From Sulfuriferula sp047300855 (GTDB lineage: Bacteria; Pseudomonadota; Gammaproteobacteria; Burkholderiales; Sulfuriferulaceae), in assembly GCF_047300855.1 (NCBI RefSeq), contig NZ_CP170197.1, positions 3,286,001-3,350,000 of the forward strand: DNA of 64,000 bases. Reading direction: 5' to 3'. This document shows, piece after piece, positions 8,338 through 17,053 of the stretch (the stretch's first letter is position 1; each line of letters opens with the position of its first letter). The translations under genes were made by a program, and so were the position numbers. Below the pieces are notes generated by a model, which was not told the DNA's origin, made no database searches, and worked only from the letters and a program-made list of their open reading frames with translations.

Positions 8338-10767
8338 ATGCAAAAAATGAAACTGGTCATGGTAGGTAACGGCATGGCGGGTGTGCGCACCCTGGAAGAA
8401 CTGCTGAAACTGGCGCCGGATCTGTATGACATCACGGTATTCGGCGCCGAGCCGCATGCCAATTACAACCGTATTTTGCTGTCGCCGGTGCTGGCGGGCG
8501 AGCAGACCATTCAGGACATCATGCTGAATGATGTGGATTGGTACCGCGACAACGGCATTACGCTTCATCTGAACAAGAAAATTACCCATATCAATCGCAA
8601 GCAGCGCGTGGTGACTGCCGAAGATGGAACCGCAGTGGAGTATGACCGGCTCATTCTCGCCACCGGTTCCAACCCGTTCATCCTGCCCATCCCCGGTAAT
8701 GACCTGCCCGGGGTGATCGGCTATCGCGACATTGCCGATACCGATGCCATGATCGATGCCGCCAGGGCGTACAAGCACGCTGTCGTAATCGGCGGCGGCC
8801 TGCTCGGGCTGGAGGCTGCCAACGGCCTGAAATTGCGTGGCATGGACGTATCCGTCGTGCATATCAATGAATGGCTGATGGAACGTCAGCTGGACAAGGC
8901 CTCTGCCAGACTGCTGCAAAAAAATCTGGAGGACAAGGGGCTGAAGTTCCTGCTGAAAAAACACACGGCCGAGCTGGTAAGCGGTGAATCCGGACGCGTC
9001 GCCGCAGTTAAATTCAAGGATGGCGAAACCGTACCGGCCGACCTGGTGGTGATGGCAGTGGGCATCCGCCCCAATACCGCACTGGCGGAATCAGCCGGCA
9101 TCCACTGCAATCGCGGCATTGTAGTGAACGACACCATGCAAACCTACGATCCGCGCATCTACGCGGTGGGTGAATGCGTCAACCACCGCGGCACCGCTTA
9201 CGGGCTGGTGGCGCCGCTGTTCGAAATGGCTAAAGTCGCCGCCAACCATCTGGCCGAGTTCGGCATCGGACGCTACACCGGTTCGGTCACTTCGACCAAG
9301 CTGAAAGTTACCGGCATCGATTTGTTTTCGGCTGGCAACTTCACCGGTGGCGAGGGCTATGAGGAAATCCTGATGTCCGACCCGGTGGGCGGCGTTTACA
9401 AGAAGCTGGTGATCCAGGACAACAAGCTCGCTGGCGCCGTGATGTACGGGGATACCGTGGATGGCGCCTGGTACTTCCAGTTGCTGCGCGAAGGCCGCAA
9501 CATTTCCGACATCCGCGACCATCTGATGTTCGGCCAGAGCCATGTCGGCGATCTTGGCCACACCGGCAACAACCGCGCCGCCGCCATGACCGACGAAATG
9601 GAAATCTGCGGTTGCAACGGCGTGTGCAAGGGCAGCATCGTCAAGGCGATCAAGGAAAAAGGCCTGTTCACGCTGGATGACGTGCGCAAACACACCAAGG
9701 CTTCTTCTTCGTGTGGCTCCTGTACCGGGCTGGTCGAGCAATTGCTCGCTTCGGTGCTGGGCGGCGACTATTCCGAAGCGCCCAAAACCAAATCCATCTG
9801 CGGTTGCACCGACCATACCCATGCCGAGGCACGCGCGGTCATCCGCGACAACAAATTGCTGTCCATTCCGGAAGTCATGGATTTTATGGAATGGCGCACG
9901 CCCAACGGCTGTTCCACCTGCCGTCCGGCATTGAACTACTACCTGATCTCCACCTGGCCGGGCGAGGCGGCGGACGACCCGCAATCGCGCTTCATCAACG
10001 AGCGCGCCCACGCCAACATCCAGAAGGACGGCACTTACTCGGTGATTCCGCGCATGTGGGGCGGGCAGACCAATTCCAGCGAGTTGCGCCGCATTGCCGA
10101 CGTCGTCGACAAGTACGCCATTCCCACGATGAAGGTCACCGGGGGCCAGCGCATCGACCTGCTCGGTGTGAAAAAAGAAGATTTGCCCGGTGTATGGGCC
10201 GATCTGGACATGCCGTCCGGCCATGCCTACGGCAAGGCGCTACGCACCGTGAAGACCTGCGTGGGCAGCGAATGGTGCCGTTTCGGCACGCAGGATTCCA
10301 CCCAGCTCGGCGTGGATCTGGAAAAGGCGCTGTGGAAAATGTGGGCACCGCACAAGGTCAAGCTGGCAGTATCCGGCTGCCCGCGCAACTGTGCCGAAGT
10401 GGCGATCAAGGACGTCGGCATCATCGGCGTGGATTCCGGCTGGGAAATCTACATCGCCGGCAACGGCGGCATCAAAACCGAAGTCGCGCATTTCTTCGTC
10501 AAGGTGAAGACGGCTGAAGAAGTGATGGAATATACCGCCGCTTTTCTCCAGCTCTACCGTGAGGAAGGCTTCTACCTGGAACGCACTGTGCATTACTTCA
10601 ATCGCGTCGGCATGGATTACATCAAGCAGCGGGTGCTCGAAGACGCAGCGAATCGACGCGAACTGCACGCACGCATGATATTTGCATTGCAGGTGGAAAA
10701 AGACCCTTGGGTGGAACGCGCCAAAGAAGGTGTTCTGAAACACGAATTCGAAATGTTGACGGTTTAA
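8338..10767 (+). CDS. nirB: NAD(P)H nitrite reductase large subunit
   Basis: About 809 residues; reduces nitrite to ammonium in the cytoplasm. The order is: pyridine-nucleotide/FAD oxidoreductase module (VGNGMAG near the N-terminus, second dinucleotide fold VIGGGLLGLEA), two BFD-like [2Fe-2S] segments (CGCNGVCKG...CGSC and a CGC/CSTC pair), then the siroheme/[4Fe-4S] sulfite/nitrite reductase domains with the ligand motifs CVGSEWCRFGTQDS and CPRNCAEVAIKD. An in-frame ATG occurs at 8323, but GGAG at 8325-8328 is ideally spaced for the ATG at 8338, which also starts at the usual family position. It lies between two copies of a dispersed inverted repeat and is cotranscribed with cobA and nirD. 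Confidence 0.95.
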   Translation: MQKMKLVMVGNGMAGVRTLEELLKLAPDLYDITVFGAEPHANYNRILLSPVLAGEQTIQDIMLNDVDWYRDNGITLHLNKKITHINRKQRVVTAEDGTAVEYDRLILATGSNPFILPIPGNDLPGVIGYRDIADTDAMIDAARAYKHAVVIGGGLLGLEAANGLKLRGMDVSVVHINEWLMERQLDKASARLLQKNLEDKGLKFLLKKHTAELVSGESGRVAAVKFKDGETVPADLVVMAVGIRPNTALAESAGIHCNRGIVVNDTMQTYDPRIYAVGECVNHRGTAYGLVAPLFEMAKVAANHLAEFGIGRYTGSVTSTKLKVTGIDLFSAGNFTGGEGYEEILMSDPVGGVYKKLVIQDNKLAGAVMYGDTVDGAWYFQLLREGRNISDIRDHLMFGQSHVGDLGHTGNNRAAAMTDEMEICGCNGVCKGSIVKAIKEKGLFTLDDVRKHTKASSSCGSCTGLVEQLLASVLGGDYSEAPKTKSICGCTDHTHAEARAVIRDNKLLSIPEVMDFMEWRTPNGCSTCRPALNYYLISTWPGEAADDPQSRFINERAHANIQKDGTYSVIPRMWGGQTNSSELRRIADVVDKYAIPTMKVTGGQRIDLLGVKKEDLPGVWADLDMPSGHAYGKALRTVKTCVGSEWCRFGTQDSTQLGVDLEKALWKMWAPHKVKLAVSGCPRNCAEVAIKDVGIIGVDSGWEIYIAGNGGIKTEVAHFFVKVKTAEEVMEYTAAFLQLYREEGFYLERTVHYFNRVGMDYIKQRVLEDAANRRELHARMIFALQVEKDPWVERAKEGVLKHEFEMLTV

Positions 10768-10777
10768 AACCTTTTTA

Positions 10778-10831
10778 GCCACAGAGCACAGAGGAAATCC
10801 GCGTTAGCGTCCTCGCTGTGGGCTCTGTGGC
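10778..10831. repeat. CACAGAG-type inverted repeat (copy 2)
   Basis: Starts GCCACAGAGCACAGAGG and ends with the reverse-complementary arm at 10811-10831. The outer arm is the same GCCACAGAG word as in the copy before nirB, with a shorter and different centre. It occupies the nirB-nirD gap and ends just before the nirD ribosome-binding site. Confidence 0.65.
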
Positions 10832-10854
10832 AACCTATGAAACGAAGGAAACAA

Positions 10855-11193
10855 ATGAGCGAATGGAAAAAAATCTGCACACTGGACGAAATCCCCAGCC
10901 TTGGCGCACGCGTGGTGAAATCCGCACAAGGCGACATCGCCATCTTTCGTACCGGCAACGATGAGATCTTCGCGCTGCATGATCATTGCCCGCACAAAGG
11001 CGGCCCATTGTCACAGGGCATCGTCGCAGGCAAGACCGTGACCTGCCCGATGCACGGCTGGAAAATCGGCCTGGACAGCGGCGCGGCCGAGGCACCCGAC
11101 GAAGGGCATGCGCCCTGTTTGCAGGTGAAGGTGGATGAGGCGGGGATGGTGTGGCTGGACATGAAACAAATCGTCGCCGTCTGCGCTGCCTGA
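10855..11193 (+). CDS. nirD: nitrite reductase small subunit (Rieske-type)
   Basis: A 112-residue Rieske-fold protein that partners NirB. The [2Fe-2S] ligands are all present: C45-P-H47 and C64-P-M-H67 (CPHKGGPLS and CPMHGWKI), so this member may bind a cluster; some enterobacterial NirD proteins have lost these residues. An upstream in-frame ATG exists at 10837, but the AAGGA just before 10855 and the MSEWKKIC beginning favour the shorter form. Separated from nirB only by a repeat element. Confidence 0.92.
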   Translation: MSEWKKICTLDEIPSLGARVVKSAQGDIAIFRTGNDEIFALHDHCPHKGGPLSQGIVAGKTVTCPMHGWKIGLDSGAAEAPDEGHAPCLQVKVDEAGMVWLDMKQIVAVCAA

Positions 11194-11277
11194 GCGATCC
11201 GCCATGAGCGGCCTGAGCCATCCCGCTGTCGTCGAACAGCATCACCCGTATCGAAATGCACTGAGCGCGACGCGGCG

Positions 11278-11646
11278 ATGAACGGGCTGGTGCTGTTCGC
11301 CCACGGCGCGCGCGATCCGCAATGGGCGGCGCCATTCCAGCGCCTTGCCGAACTGGTCACCATCCAGCGTCCGGGCTGGCAGGTAAGCCTGGCCTATCTG
11401 GAACTGATGACTCCCAGTCTGGCCGAAGCGGTTGCCGCGCAAATCGGGGCGGGTGCCAGTCATGTCACGGTGGCACCATTATTCCTTGGCCCCGGCGGCC
11501 ACTTGCGCCACGACTTTCCTATCCTGATGGACGCGTTGCGTACACGCTATCCCAATGTTGGGTTTGACACCCTGCCTGCACTCGGTGAAAGCGACACGCT
11601 GCTGGCAGCGATTGCTGCCTGGCTGGTTGCGTCGCTGCCGGGTTGA
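11278..11646 (+). CDS. cbiX: CbiX-type sirohydrochlorin chelatase
   Basis: A 122-residue class II chelatase of the short CbiX/SirB type. The two metal-binding histidines are H9 (LFAHGARD) and H75 (GPGGHLRHD). It most likely inserts iron into sirohydrochlorin, completing the siroheme needed by NirB. Cobalt insertion is possible for the family, but the operon with cobA and nirBD and the absence of cobalamin genes argue for siroheme. Last gene of the nirB unit, 84 bases behind nirD; the ATG lacks an obvious Shine-Dalgarno, so translation may start elsewhere in this gap or be coupled. Confidence 0.88.
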   Translation: MNGLVLFAHGARDPQWAAPFQRLAELVTIQRPGWQVSLAYLELMTPSLAEAVAAQIGAGASHVTVAPLFLGPGGHLRHDFPILMDALRTRYPNVGFDTLPALGESDTLLAAIAAWLVASLPG

Positions 11647-11671
11647 CCGGCACACCCGAAGCAACGCTCCC

Positions 11672-11905
11672 CTATAGCACGCCTTTTTCCAGCGCTTGCA
11701 GATACAGAAAATCCGGTGTTTTTACGCCCGCCTGTTTTCGTATTTTCACCAGTTCAGGAGACTCGAAAAAACGCCGTGCGCGTTCCAGCGAAGACCATTC
11801 TGAAAAATGAACAAAGTGGTTTGCGTCGCGCTCGGATTTCAATAGCTGGTAGCTTATATGGCGGAAGCTCGTATACACAACGAGCCTAGCTTGCATTGAT
11901 CGCAT
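11672..11905 (-). CDS. short antibiotic-biosynthesis-monooxygenase-like (ABM) protein
   Basis: A 77-residue protein resembling the C-terminal two thirds of ABM/dimeric α+β barrel proteins (HFVHFSEWSSLERARRFFES followed by a PDFLYL strand). The usual first β-strand and helix of about 30 residues are missing, and the other two minus-strand frames upstream do not supply them. It is therefore either a genuinely short member or an N-terminally truncated remnant. No ribosome-binding site is apparent. It runs opposite to the nitrate genes and is probably unrelated to them. Confidence 0.5.
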   Translation of the reverse strand: MRSMQARLVVYTSFRHISYQLLKSERDANHFVHFSEWSSLERARRFFESPELVKIRKQAGVKTPDFLYLQALEKGVL

Positions 11906-11984
11906 TTAAAAGATGTAAATATGCGTGATATGTGGAAGAGTACGGGCAATGCGAAAAACTGAAGACGCCTCTTTTCATACTTAA

Positions 11985-13157
11985 ATGCCTTTAGCCCCCT
12001 CTCTATTGCAAGATTGTCTCCATGAATCCCGGCAATTGCTGCTGCGTAACCTGACGCCGCACGGCATCCTGGCGGCTTCACGCTCGCCTCAAGCCGAGCA
12101 ACGCCGCTACACCCGCGTGTTCGGTCGGGACGCGGCCATTTGTGCACTTGGCATGTTGGTTTCAGGCGATCCAGAGCTCCGCGCAGGCGCAAAAAACGGG
12201 CTCATCACCCTGGCGCGCCATCAGGCCGAAAACGGACAGATTCCTAAATATGTCGACCCGGATGCCGATCAGGCCGATTTCTGGTATCTGGGCTGCATAG
12301 ACGCGACGCTGTGGTGGCTGATTGCGGTCAAGTTTTATGCCCGCCACGAACCCGGCGAAAAAATCGAGGAAATCCTCGCACAGCAGATCAGCAAGGCGCT
12401 GGTCTGGTTACAATGCCAGGAGCACCCGCAGATTTTCCTGGTGCGGCAGGACGAGGCCAGCGACTGGGCCGACATCATGCCGCGCTCCGGTTTCGTGCTG
12501 TACAGCAACACCCTCTGGTACTACGTGAAACGCCTGTATGCGCTACCTCACGCGCAGCAAACAAAATTTCACTTCAACCACCTGTTTTACCCTTTCTCCA
12601 GCCAGGGGCCGGACTACCAACGGCTACGATTACTCACCCACTATGTGCGCAACGGCGCCAAGCGCGGAGAGCTCTACCTGAGCTTCGTCAATTTTTCCTT
12701 CTGGGGTGAAGAGGGTGACGTATTGGGCAACCTGCTCGCCATCCTGCTCGGCCTCGCCGACGATGGGCCTGCCAACCGCATCCTGCATGCCTTGCAACAG
12801 GCCTCGGTGAATCAGCCGTATCCGGGAGCAAGTGTGCTCGACCCTATCACCAGCACCAATCCGTTGTGGCGTTCCTATATGGGGCGCCATCGCCAAAACC
12901 TTGAATTTCAGTACCACAATGGCGGTGTCTGGCCATTCATCGGGGGGTTCTGGTCGATGGCGCTCGCGGCTCTCGGCAAGACGCAATCCGCACAGAATAT
13001 GCTGGAAAAAATCGCCCGGGCCAACGCCTTGAACGGATGGCAATTCACCGAATGGTTTCACGGCAAGACCGGCGAGCCGCGCGGCATGCCGGGACAGTCG
13101 TGGAATGCGGCAATGTTTTTACTGGCCCATCACGCGTTGACGAACAAGGTATTTTAA
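11985..13157 (+). CDS. six-hairpin glycoside hydrolase (amylo-α-1,6-glucosidase/GH100-like)
   Basis: A 390-residue protein with the (α/α)6-barrel features of glycogen-debranching and neutral-invertase-like glycosidases: YTRVFGRDAAICALGML near residue 42, GQIPKYVDPD..ADFWYLGCIDATLWWL around 85-110, ASDWADIMPRSGFVLYSN near 160 (acidic residues likely catalytic) and a GGVWPFIGGFW segment at the C-terminus. The substrate cannot be assigned: sucrose hydrolysis and α-glucan debranching are both possible. No signal peptide, so cytoplasmic. It sits between the nitrite reductase unit and the σ54 promoter of the nitrate transporter and is probably not part of nitrogen metabolism. The ATG has no clear Shine-Dalgarno. 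Confidence 0.75.
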   Translation: MPLAPSLLQDCLHESRQLLLRNLTPHGILAASRSPQAEQRRYTRVFGRDAAICALGMLVSGDPELRAGAKNGLITLARHQAENGQIPKYVDPDADQADFWYLGCIDATLWWLIAVKFYARHEPGEKIEEILAQQISKALVWLQCQEHPQIFLVRQDEASDWADIMPRSGFVLYSNTLWYYVKRLYALPHAQQTKFHFNHLFYPFSSQGPDYQRLRLLTHYVRNGAKRGELYLSFVNFSFWGEEGDVLGNLLAILLGLADDGPANRILHALQQASVNQPYPGASVLDPITSTNPLWRSYMGRHRQNLEFQYHNGGVWPFIGGFWSMALAALGKTQSAQNMLEKIARANALNGWQFTEWFHGKTGEPRGMPGQSWNAAMFLLAHHALTNKVF

Positions 13158-13198
13158 CCAATTACCGTGTTCGCAGGCAGCCCTGTCGGCTGCATCTT

Positions 13199-13246
13199 TT
13201 CACCGCTTCGGTGCAATGCTGCTGGCGCGCGCACCAAGCAGAGGCG
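13199..13246 (+). promoter_or_regulatory. candidate NtrC enhancer of the nitrate transporter gene
   Basis: The dyad at 13199-13215 (TTCAC-N7-GTGCA, one mismatch to consensus) is followed 31 bp later, at 13230-13246, by a GCACC half-site. Centres are about 150 and 119 bp upstream of the predicted σ54 start at 13357. Confidence 0.55.
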
Positions 13247-13330
13247 CGATGGTCGTTTTTTCCGGAAAATATCCGCAACCAAAAATTAAACTCTTCTTAT
13301 AAACAGCATCTTGCCGATGTTTTAAATACC

Positions 13331-13346
13331 TGGCACGCGCATTGCA
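13331..13346 (+). promoter_or_regulatory. σ54 (-24/-12) promoter of the nitrate transporter unit
   Basis: TGGCACG-N4-TTGCA, full consensus, with GG at 13332-13333 and GC at 13344-13345. Transcription is expected to start near 13357, leaving a leader of about 59 bases that can form a 5-bp CGGCG/CGCCG hairpin before the start codon. Confidence 0.8.
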
Positions 13347-13415
13347 TTAAACCGTGCTGAGCGGCGGCCCGTAGAGCGCCGGATTTAAAATAACCGTGAC
13401 CGCAGGAAGCTGAAA

Positions 13416-14627
13416 ATGAACCAATCATTCTGGAAAGCCGGGCATCCGCCCACGCTGTTTGCCGCCTTTTTGTATTTCGACCTGTCCTTCATGGTGTGGG
13501 TGATGCTGGGCCCGCTCGGCGTGCAGATTGCCAATGATCTGGGGCTGAACGCCGCGCAGAAAGGCATGATGGTGGCCACGCCGATCCTGGCCGGAGCGCT
13601 GTTGCGCATCGTCATGGGGGTGCTGGTGGATCACCTCAAGCCCAAAAAAGCCGGGCTGATTGGTCAGCTCATCGTGATTGGCAGCCTGGGCTGGGCCTGG
13701 GTGGGCGGCATCCACAGCTACCAGCAGGTGCTGATTCTGGGCATGCTGCTCGGCTTTGCCGGGGCGGCGTTTGCCGTCGCGTTGCCGCTGGCGTCGCGCT
13801 GGTATCCGCCGCAACATCAGGGCACCGCACTGGGTATCGCCGGGGCGGGCAATTCCGGCACTGCGCTGGCGGCGTTGTTCGCGCCCGGCCTGGCGGTGGC
13901 ATTCGGCTGGAACAATGTGTTCGGCCTGGCACTGATTCCGCTCGGGGTGGCACTGGCGGTTTATCTGCTGTTCGCCAAGGACAGCCCGGAATGCCCGCCC
14001 GCCAAATCCATGGCTGAGTACCTGCATGTGTTGCGCGACAAGGACGCCTGGTGGTTCATGTTCTTCTACAGTGTCACCTTCGGCGGCTTTGTCGGGCTGG
14101 CGTCCAGCCTCACCATCTATTTCAATACGCAATACGGTTTGTCGCCGGTCACCGCGGGGTATTTCACCGCCGCCTGCGTATTCGCCGGTTCGCTGGTACG
14201 CCCCTTCGGCGGCATGCTGGCAGACCGCATCGGCGGCATCCGCAGCCTGCTCATCATGTACAGCCTGTCTGCCCTGTTCCTGCTCGCGGTGAGTGCAGGC
14301 ATGCCCTCGCCCATGCTGGCGCTGGCGGTGATCGTACCAGCGATGCTGGCGCTGGGCATGGGCAACGGCGCAGTATTCCAGCTGGTGCCGCAACGCTTCC
14401 GTCGCGAAATCGGCGTAATGACCGGCCTGGTCGGCATGGCGGGCGGCGTGGGCGGCTTCTACCTCGCTTCCAGCCTGGGTTATTCGCGCCAGCTCACCGG
14501 CAGCTACCAGACCGGCTTTATCATTTTTGCCTGCCTGGCACTGGTGGCGCTGGTCGGGCTGGCCAAGGTCAAAACCCGCTGGCGCACCACATGGGGCGCA
14601 CCGGGCGTGGCGGGTGCGCGGATTTAG
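13416..14627 (+). CDS. NarK/NasA-type nitrate/nitrite MFS transporter
   Basis: A 403-residue, 12-helix major facilitator of the nitrate/nitrite porter family, inner membrane. The first helix region FDLSFMVWVMLGPLGVQI and the glycine-rich nitrate signature in helix 5 (GIAGAGNSGTALAALFAP) are characteristic; conserved arginines lie in LLRIVMGVL and LVRPFGG. It is the short NasA-like type without fusion. Placed behind a consensus σ54 promoter and followed by a phosphatase/kinase gene and nasT, it most likely imports nitrate for assimilation. A GCAGGAAGC ribosome-binding site precedes the ATG. Confidence 0.9.
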   Translation: MNQSFWKAGHPPTLFAAFLYFDLSFMVWVMLGPLGVQIANDLGLNAAQKGMMVATPILAGALLRIVMGVLVDHLKPKKAGLIGQLIVIGSLGWAWVGGIHSYQQVLILGMLLGFAGAAFAVALPLASRWYPPQHQGTALGIAGAGNSGTALAALFAPGLAVAFGWNNVFGLALIPLGVALAVYLLFAKDSPECPPAKSMAEYLHVLRDKDAWWFMFFYSVTFGGFVGLASSLTIYFNTQYGLSPVTAGYFTAACVFAGSLVRPFGGMLADRIGGIRSLLIMYSLSALFLLAVSAGMPSPMLALAVIVPAMLALGMGNGAVFQLVPQRFRREIGVMTGLVGMAGGVGGFYLASSLGYSRQLTGSYQTGFIIFACLALVALVGLAKVKTRWRTTWGAPGVAGARI

Positions 14628-14718
14628 GACATCAGAAAGGGCCGGGCAGGACGCGCGCTGGAAATCAAATTACCCAGCGCCGGGTTATCCTGTCAGTCCC
14701 GTCCATCAGGCTTCTTCC

Positions 14719-16407
14719 ATGCCCCTGCAACTCACCATAGCCCACACCTCTGCTGCCGGACCGCGCGAGCGCAACGAGGATTTCTGCGGCTTCGTCACGC
14801 CGGAGGGCGCACAGCTCACCGACAAGGGCGCACTGGCGGTGCTGGCCGATGGCGTGTCGGGCACCGCAGGAGGACGCGAAGCGGCGGAGTACACGGTGCG
14901 CGGGCTGCTCGCCGACTACTACGCCACGCCCGACACCTGGGAGGTGCAACATGCGCTGGACAAGGTGCTCGGCGCCATCAATCGCTGGCTGATTTCCCAG
15001 GCCACCACGCGCCGCGACCTGGCCGGCATGTCGTGCACGCTGTCGGCGCTGGTGCTGCGCGGCCAGCGCTACCATCTGGCACACGTGGGCGATTCACGCA
15101 TCTACCGGTTGCGCGGCGAGACCTTCACCCAGCTCACCACCGATCACGTCTGGGACAGGCCCGACATGCGCCACGTGCTCAAGCGCGCGGTAGGGCTGGA
15201 CAGCCACTTGATGGCGGACTTTGCCGAAGGCGCGTTGCAGACCGGCGACGTGTTTGTGCTGGTATCGGACGGGGTATGGGAGCCGCTCGGCGACCTCGGC
15301 ATGCACAGCGCGCTCAACCTGCACCGCAACCCGGCGCAGGCCGCCGAAGTGCTGGTCAGGCTGGCGCACAAACAGGGGGGCCAGGACAACGCCAGCGCCG
15401 TAGTGGTGCGCGTGGACGCGGTAGCGGAGGACAACCTGCGCGACCACCTCGCCGCCGAGCGGCGCCTGCCGGTACCGCCCCGGCTCAAACCCGGTACCCG
15501 GCTGGATGATTTTGAAGTGATTGAAGTGCTGCACGAATCGCGCATGTCCATTCTCTACAAGGTGCGCAAACGCAGCGACGGGCGTCTATGGGTATTGAAA
15601 ACGCTGCCTCCACTGGCTGCCAACCAGCCCGAATTTGCCGCTGCGCTGATCCAGGAAGAATGGCTGGCGAAGAAGGTCATCGCCCATTACTTCCCGCAGG
15701 TATTGCCGCTGGCGGGGGATGAACGCTCGGCGCTGTACTACGTGATGAGCTGGCACGCGGGTGCCACGCTGCAGCAGCATCTGGACGCCGGCCGGCATTT
15801 TTCCGTCGCTGAAGCCACGCAAACCGGCATCCGCCTGGCCAAGGGGCTGGGTGTGCTGCACCGGCTCAACATCCTGCACCGCGACATCAAGCCCGCCAAC
15901 CTGCACCTGGGCGAAGACGGCAAGCTGCGCATCCTGGATTTTGGCGTCGCTGCCAGCAGCAGCCTGCATGACACGGGCGGCGGTGCGGGCACCCCCAGTT
16001 TCATGGCGCCCGAGCTGATCGCCGGCGCTGCCGCTACGGTACAAAGTGATTTGTATGCCGCCGGGGTCACGCTGTATTACCTGCTCACGCGCAAATATCC
16101 TTACGGCGAAATCGAGCCGTTTCAGCATCCCCGATTTGGCGATCCGACCCCACCCACACGCTACCGCCCGGAGATCCCGCAGTGGCTGGAAAACCTGTTA
16201 TTGAAAGCCGTCTCACTCAACCCTGAAAACCGTTTTGAGACCGCGGAAGAAATACTGCTGGCGCTGGAACAAGGCGAACTCCGCCCGCTCGGTGCACCGC
16301 GTCGTACGCCGCTACTGGCGCGTGACCCGGCACGAGTTTGGCAGACCGTCGCGGTGTTTTCCATCGTGCTTAATTTGTTTCTGATCTATTTGTTGATCGT
16401 GGCATAA
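14719..16407 (+). CDS. bifunctional PP2C phosphatase / Ser-Thr protein kinase, membrane-anchored
   Basis: About 562 residues. The N-terminal half is a PP2C-type phosphatase with the metal-binding aspartates in RERNEDF, LADGVSG, VSDGVWE and GGQDNAS. The C-terminal half is a eukaryotic-like kinase with Lys294 (VLKT), HRD Asp389, DFG Asp407 and an APE motif; a single membrane helix (last 20 residues) anchors it. The open frame begins earlier, inside the transporter gene, but the ATG at 14719 has an AGG ribosome-binding site and starts at the phosphatase domain. Its place between the transporter and nasT suggests it sets the phosphorylation state of a nitrate-assimilation component; the target is unknown. 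Confidence 0.88.
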   Translation: MPLQLTIAHTSAAGPRERNEDFCGFVTPEGAQLTDKGALAVLADGVSGTAGGREAAEYTVRGLLADYYATPDTWEVQHALDKVLGAINRWLISQATTRRDLAGMSCTLSALVLRGQRYHLAHVGDSRIYRLRGETFTQLTTDHVWDRPDMRHVLKRAVGLDSHLMADFAEGALQTGDVFVLVSDGVWEPLGDLGMHSALNLHRNPAQAAEVLVRLAHKQGGQDNASAVVVRVDAVAEDNLRDHLAAERRLPVPPRLKPGTRLDDFEVIEVLHESRMSILYKVRKRSDGRLWVLKTLPPLAANQPEFAAALIQEEWLAKKVIAHYFPQVLPLAGDERSALYYVMSWHAGATLQQHLDAGRHFSVAEATQTGIRLAKGLGVLHRLNILHRDIKPANLHLGEDGKLRILDFGVAASSSLHDTGGGAGTPSFMAPELIAGAAATVQSDLYAAGVTLYYLLTRKYPYGEIEPFQHPRFGDPTPPTRYRPEIPQWLENLLLKAVSLNPENRFETAEEILLALEQGELRPLGAPRRTPLLARDPARVWQTVAVFSIVLNLFLIYLLIVA

Positions 16408-16461
16408 GCACAGTGTTTGCTTGATTCGGTAGCCCGTCTCTTAGTATTTGAAGGATACGCC

Positions 16462-17037
16462 ATGTTGACAGTACTGATCGCCGATCATGACGCTACCCGC
16501 GCCGCCCAACTGGAACAGTCATTTCGCGATCAAGGCTATACGGTAGCCGATGTAGTGAGTTCGGCATTTGATCTTGCCGCCGCAGTCGCCAAGCATGCGC
16601 CGGACGTCATTATCATGGGTACCGATTCACCCGACCGCGATACCCTTGAACACCTGTGCATTGCCACGCGCGACTGTCCGCGTCCTGTGGTCATGTTTAC
16701 CCCGGATGATGCCAGCGAATCCATACGGGCGGCGCTCAAAGCCGGCGTATCTGCCTATGTGGTGGATGGCATGGACGCCGAACGCATCCGGCCGATACTG
16801 GAAGTGGCGCGGGTGCGCTTTGAAGAGCACCAGCTCCTGCTGCAGAACGCCGCGGAAACGGCGCGCAAAACGCATGAACGCAGCGTGGTTGACGCCGCCA
16901 AGCAAAAACTCATGGCGCATCAGGGGTTATCCGAGGACGCTGCCTACCACGCCATGCGTCGTGCCGCCATGTCTGAAAACCGCCGCCTGGTGGAAATCGC
17001 CGAGTCCATTTTGCAGCAGCTCGGCCAGAGCAGCTGA
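16462..17037 (+). CDS. nasT: NasT-like ANTAR antitermination regulator
   Basis: A 191-residue protein with an N-terminal receiver-like domain (1-120) and a C-terminal ANTAR RNA-binding domain (about 130-185, LMAHQGLSEDAAYHAMRRAA). ANTAR proteins bind paired hexaloop hairpins in leader RNA and prevent termination of nitrate assimilation operons. D8 and D10 of the acidic pocket are kept, but the residue at the phospho-acceptor position is Gly53 (IIMGTDSP), where relatives usually have Asp, fitting control by NasS rather than by phosphorylation. No nasS is in the window. The ATG at 16462 is chosen for its AAGGA ribosome-binding site; the frame is open 15 codons further upstream. Confidence 0.85.
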   Translation: MLTVLIADHDATRAAQLEQSFRDQGYTVADVVSSAFDLAAAVAKHAPDVIIMGTDSPDRDTLEHLCIATRDCPRPVVMFTPDDASESIRAALKAGVSAYVVDGMDAERIRPILEVARVRFEEHQLLLQNAAETARKTHERSVVDAAKQKLMAHQGLSEDAAYHAMRRAAMSENRRLVEIAESILQQLGQSS

Positions 17038-17053
17038 ACCATCGTTGTGCCGA

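Noticed and set aside
11204..11300. A small reading frame starting at the ATG at 11204 between nirD and cbiX.
   Set aside because: It has no ribosome-binding site and no family resemblance, and is in a different frame from cbiX.
13357..13415. The CGGCG/CGCCG hairpin in the nitrate transporter leader as a second NasT-controlled attenuator.
   Set aside because: The stem is short, has a 10-base loop and is not followed by a T tract, so it does not look like a terminator.
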